This document shows positions 6,099 to 6,259 of a stretch of 6,259 bases of DNA, piece by piece (within the stretch, counting starts at the first letter, position 1; the number at the start of each line of letters is the position of its first letter). The notes under the pieces are model-generated. The model was given only the letters and a program-made list of their open reading frames with translations. It made no database searches and was not told the DNA's origin. A program made the position numbers and the translations under genes. Origin of the DNA: Gracilimonas sp031580945 (GTDB taxonomy: Bacteria > Bacteroidota > Rhodothermia > Balneolales > Balneolaceae); NCBI GenBank assembly GCA_031580945.1, contig JAVLBT010000169.1, positions 1-6,259 on the forward strand. The letters run 5' to 3'.

Positions 6099-6140
6099 AT
6101 TCTCCAGGGTTGCTATTGTTTACGATCGACTCTGGAGAGT
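6099..6140 (+). other. Strong 14-bp hairpin downstream of the RAYT element
   Basis: ATTCTCCAGGGTTG (6099-6112) pairs without interruption with CGACTCTGGAGAGT (6127-6140): eleven Watson-Crick pairs and three G-U wobbles around a 14-base loop. The wobbles pair only in plus-strand RNA; on the minus strand they would be A/C mismatches. No T-run follows, so this is not a standard terminator. It starts 8 bases outside the right arm of the element. It may belong to the untranslated region of a gene beyond the right edge, or be a relic of another repeat. Confidence 0.5.
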
Positions 6141-6170
6141 TGATGTACTTGCGGGATATGCATTTAGTTC

Positions 6171-6199
6171 TTGACTTGTGTCGAACTCATTGATACGAT
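6171..6199 (+). promoter_or_regulatory. Possible sigma-70-like promoter reading out of the window
   Basis: TTGACT (6171-6176) and TACGAT (6194-6199) are separated by 17 bases and match the general bacterial -35 and -10 hexamers at 5 of 6 and 4 of 6 positions. No gene begins before the right edge. If the host is a Bacteroidota-type organism, whose main promoters have a different consensus, this match means less. The rest of 6141-6259 shows nothing else that I can support. Confidence 0.25.
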
Positions 6200-6259
6200 A
6201 AAGGATTGATTTAGCATATCTCAAATTAATTTGTAACATTTCACCGGTTTATTACTCTT

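Noticed and set aside
6143..6193. Sixteen-codon plus-strand frame downstream of the RAYT element
   Set aside because: It is too short, has no ribosome binding site and overlaps a possible promoter. Nothing supports translation.

Overview
This window looks like a chromosomal segment of a Bacteroidota- or Balneolota-type bacterium. I infer this from four things: moderate-to-low G+C, genes with little or no Shine-Dalgarno sequence, secreted or lipoprotein hydrolases typical of marine heterotrophs in that group, and a TAnnTTTG-type promoter box before the minus-strand gene. No rRNA or other marker gene is present, so the taxonomic call is tentative.

Layout. Bases 1-3308 carry three plus-strand genes that may form one operon: the 3' part of a metal-dependent amidohydrolase that appears to be a lipoprotein (start outside the window), a small four-helix membrane protein of unknown function, and a secreted M28-family metallopeptidase with a C-terminal fibronectin type III domain. 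Two tandem intrinsic terminators (3374-3397 and 3403-3433) close this unit. A 405-base convergent intergenic region follows, and its distal part (about 3612-3702) is unusually rich in nested hairpins. A long Ppx/GppA phosphatase with a C-terminal HD-type domain lies on the minus strand (3714-5339). Its start is uncertain because no in-frame ATG exists.

The most interesting part is 5399-6090. It is a compact, apparently intact element with a REP-associated tyrosine transposase (RAYT, HUH/Y1 superfamily) between two mirror-image ends. Each end has a 31-bp arm, perfectly inverted between the two sides and itself an imperfect hairpin, plus a second inner hairpin. The order is A-B-RAYT-B'-A'. The inner hairpins differ by a compensatory base-pair change. 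This architecture matches a RAYT bracketed by its own REP-like sequences.

The last 169 bases contain no recognisable gene. They hold a 14-bp RNA-type hairpin and a possible promoter reading out of the right edge. The amidohydrolase and M28 peptidase probably act in the periplasm or at the cell surface on peptides or amide-type substrates. Ppx/GppA acts on polyphosphate or pppGpp in the cytoplasm and has no evident functional tie to its neighbours.
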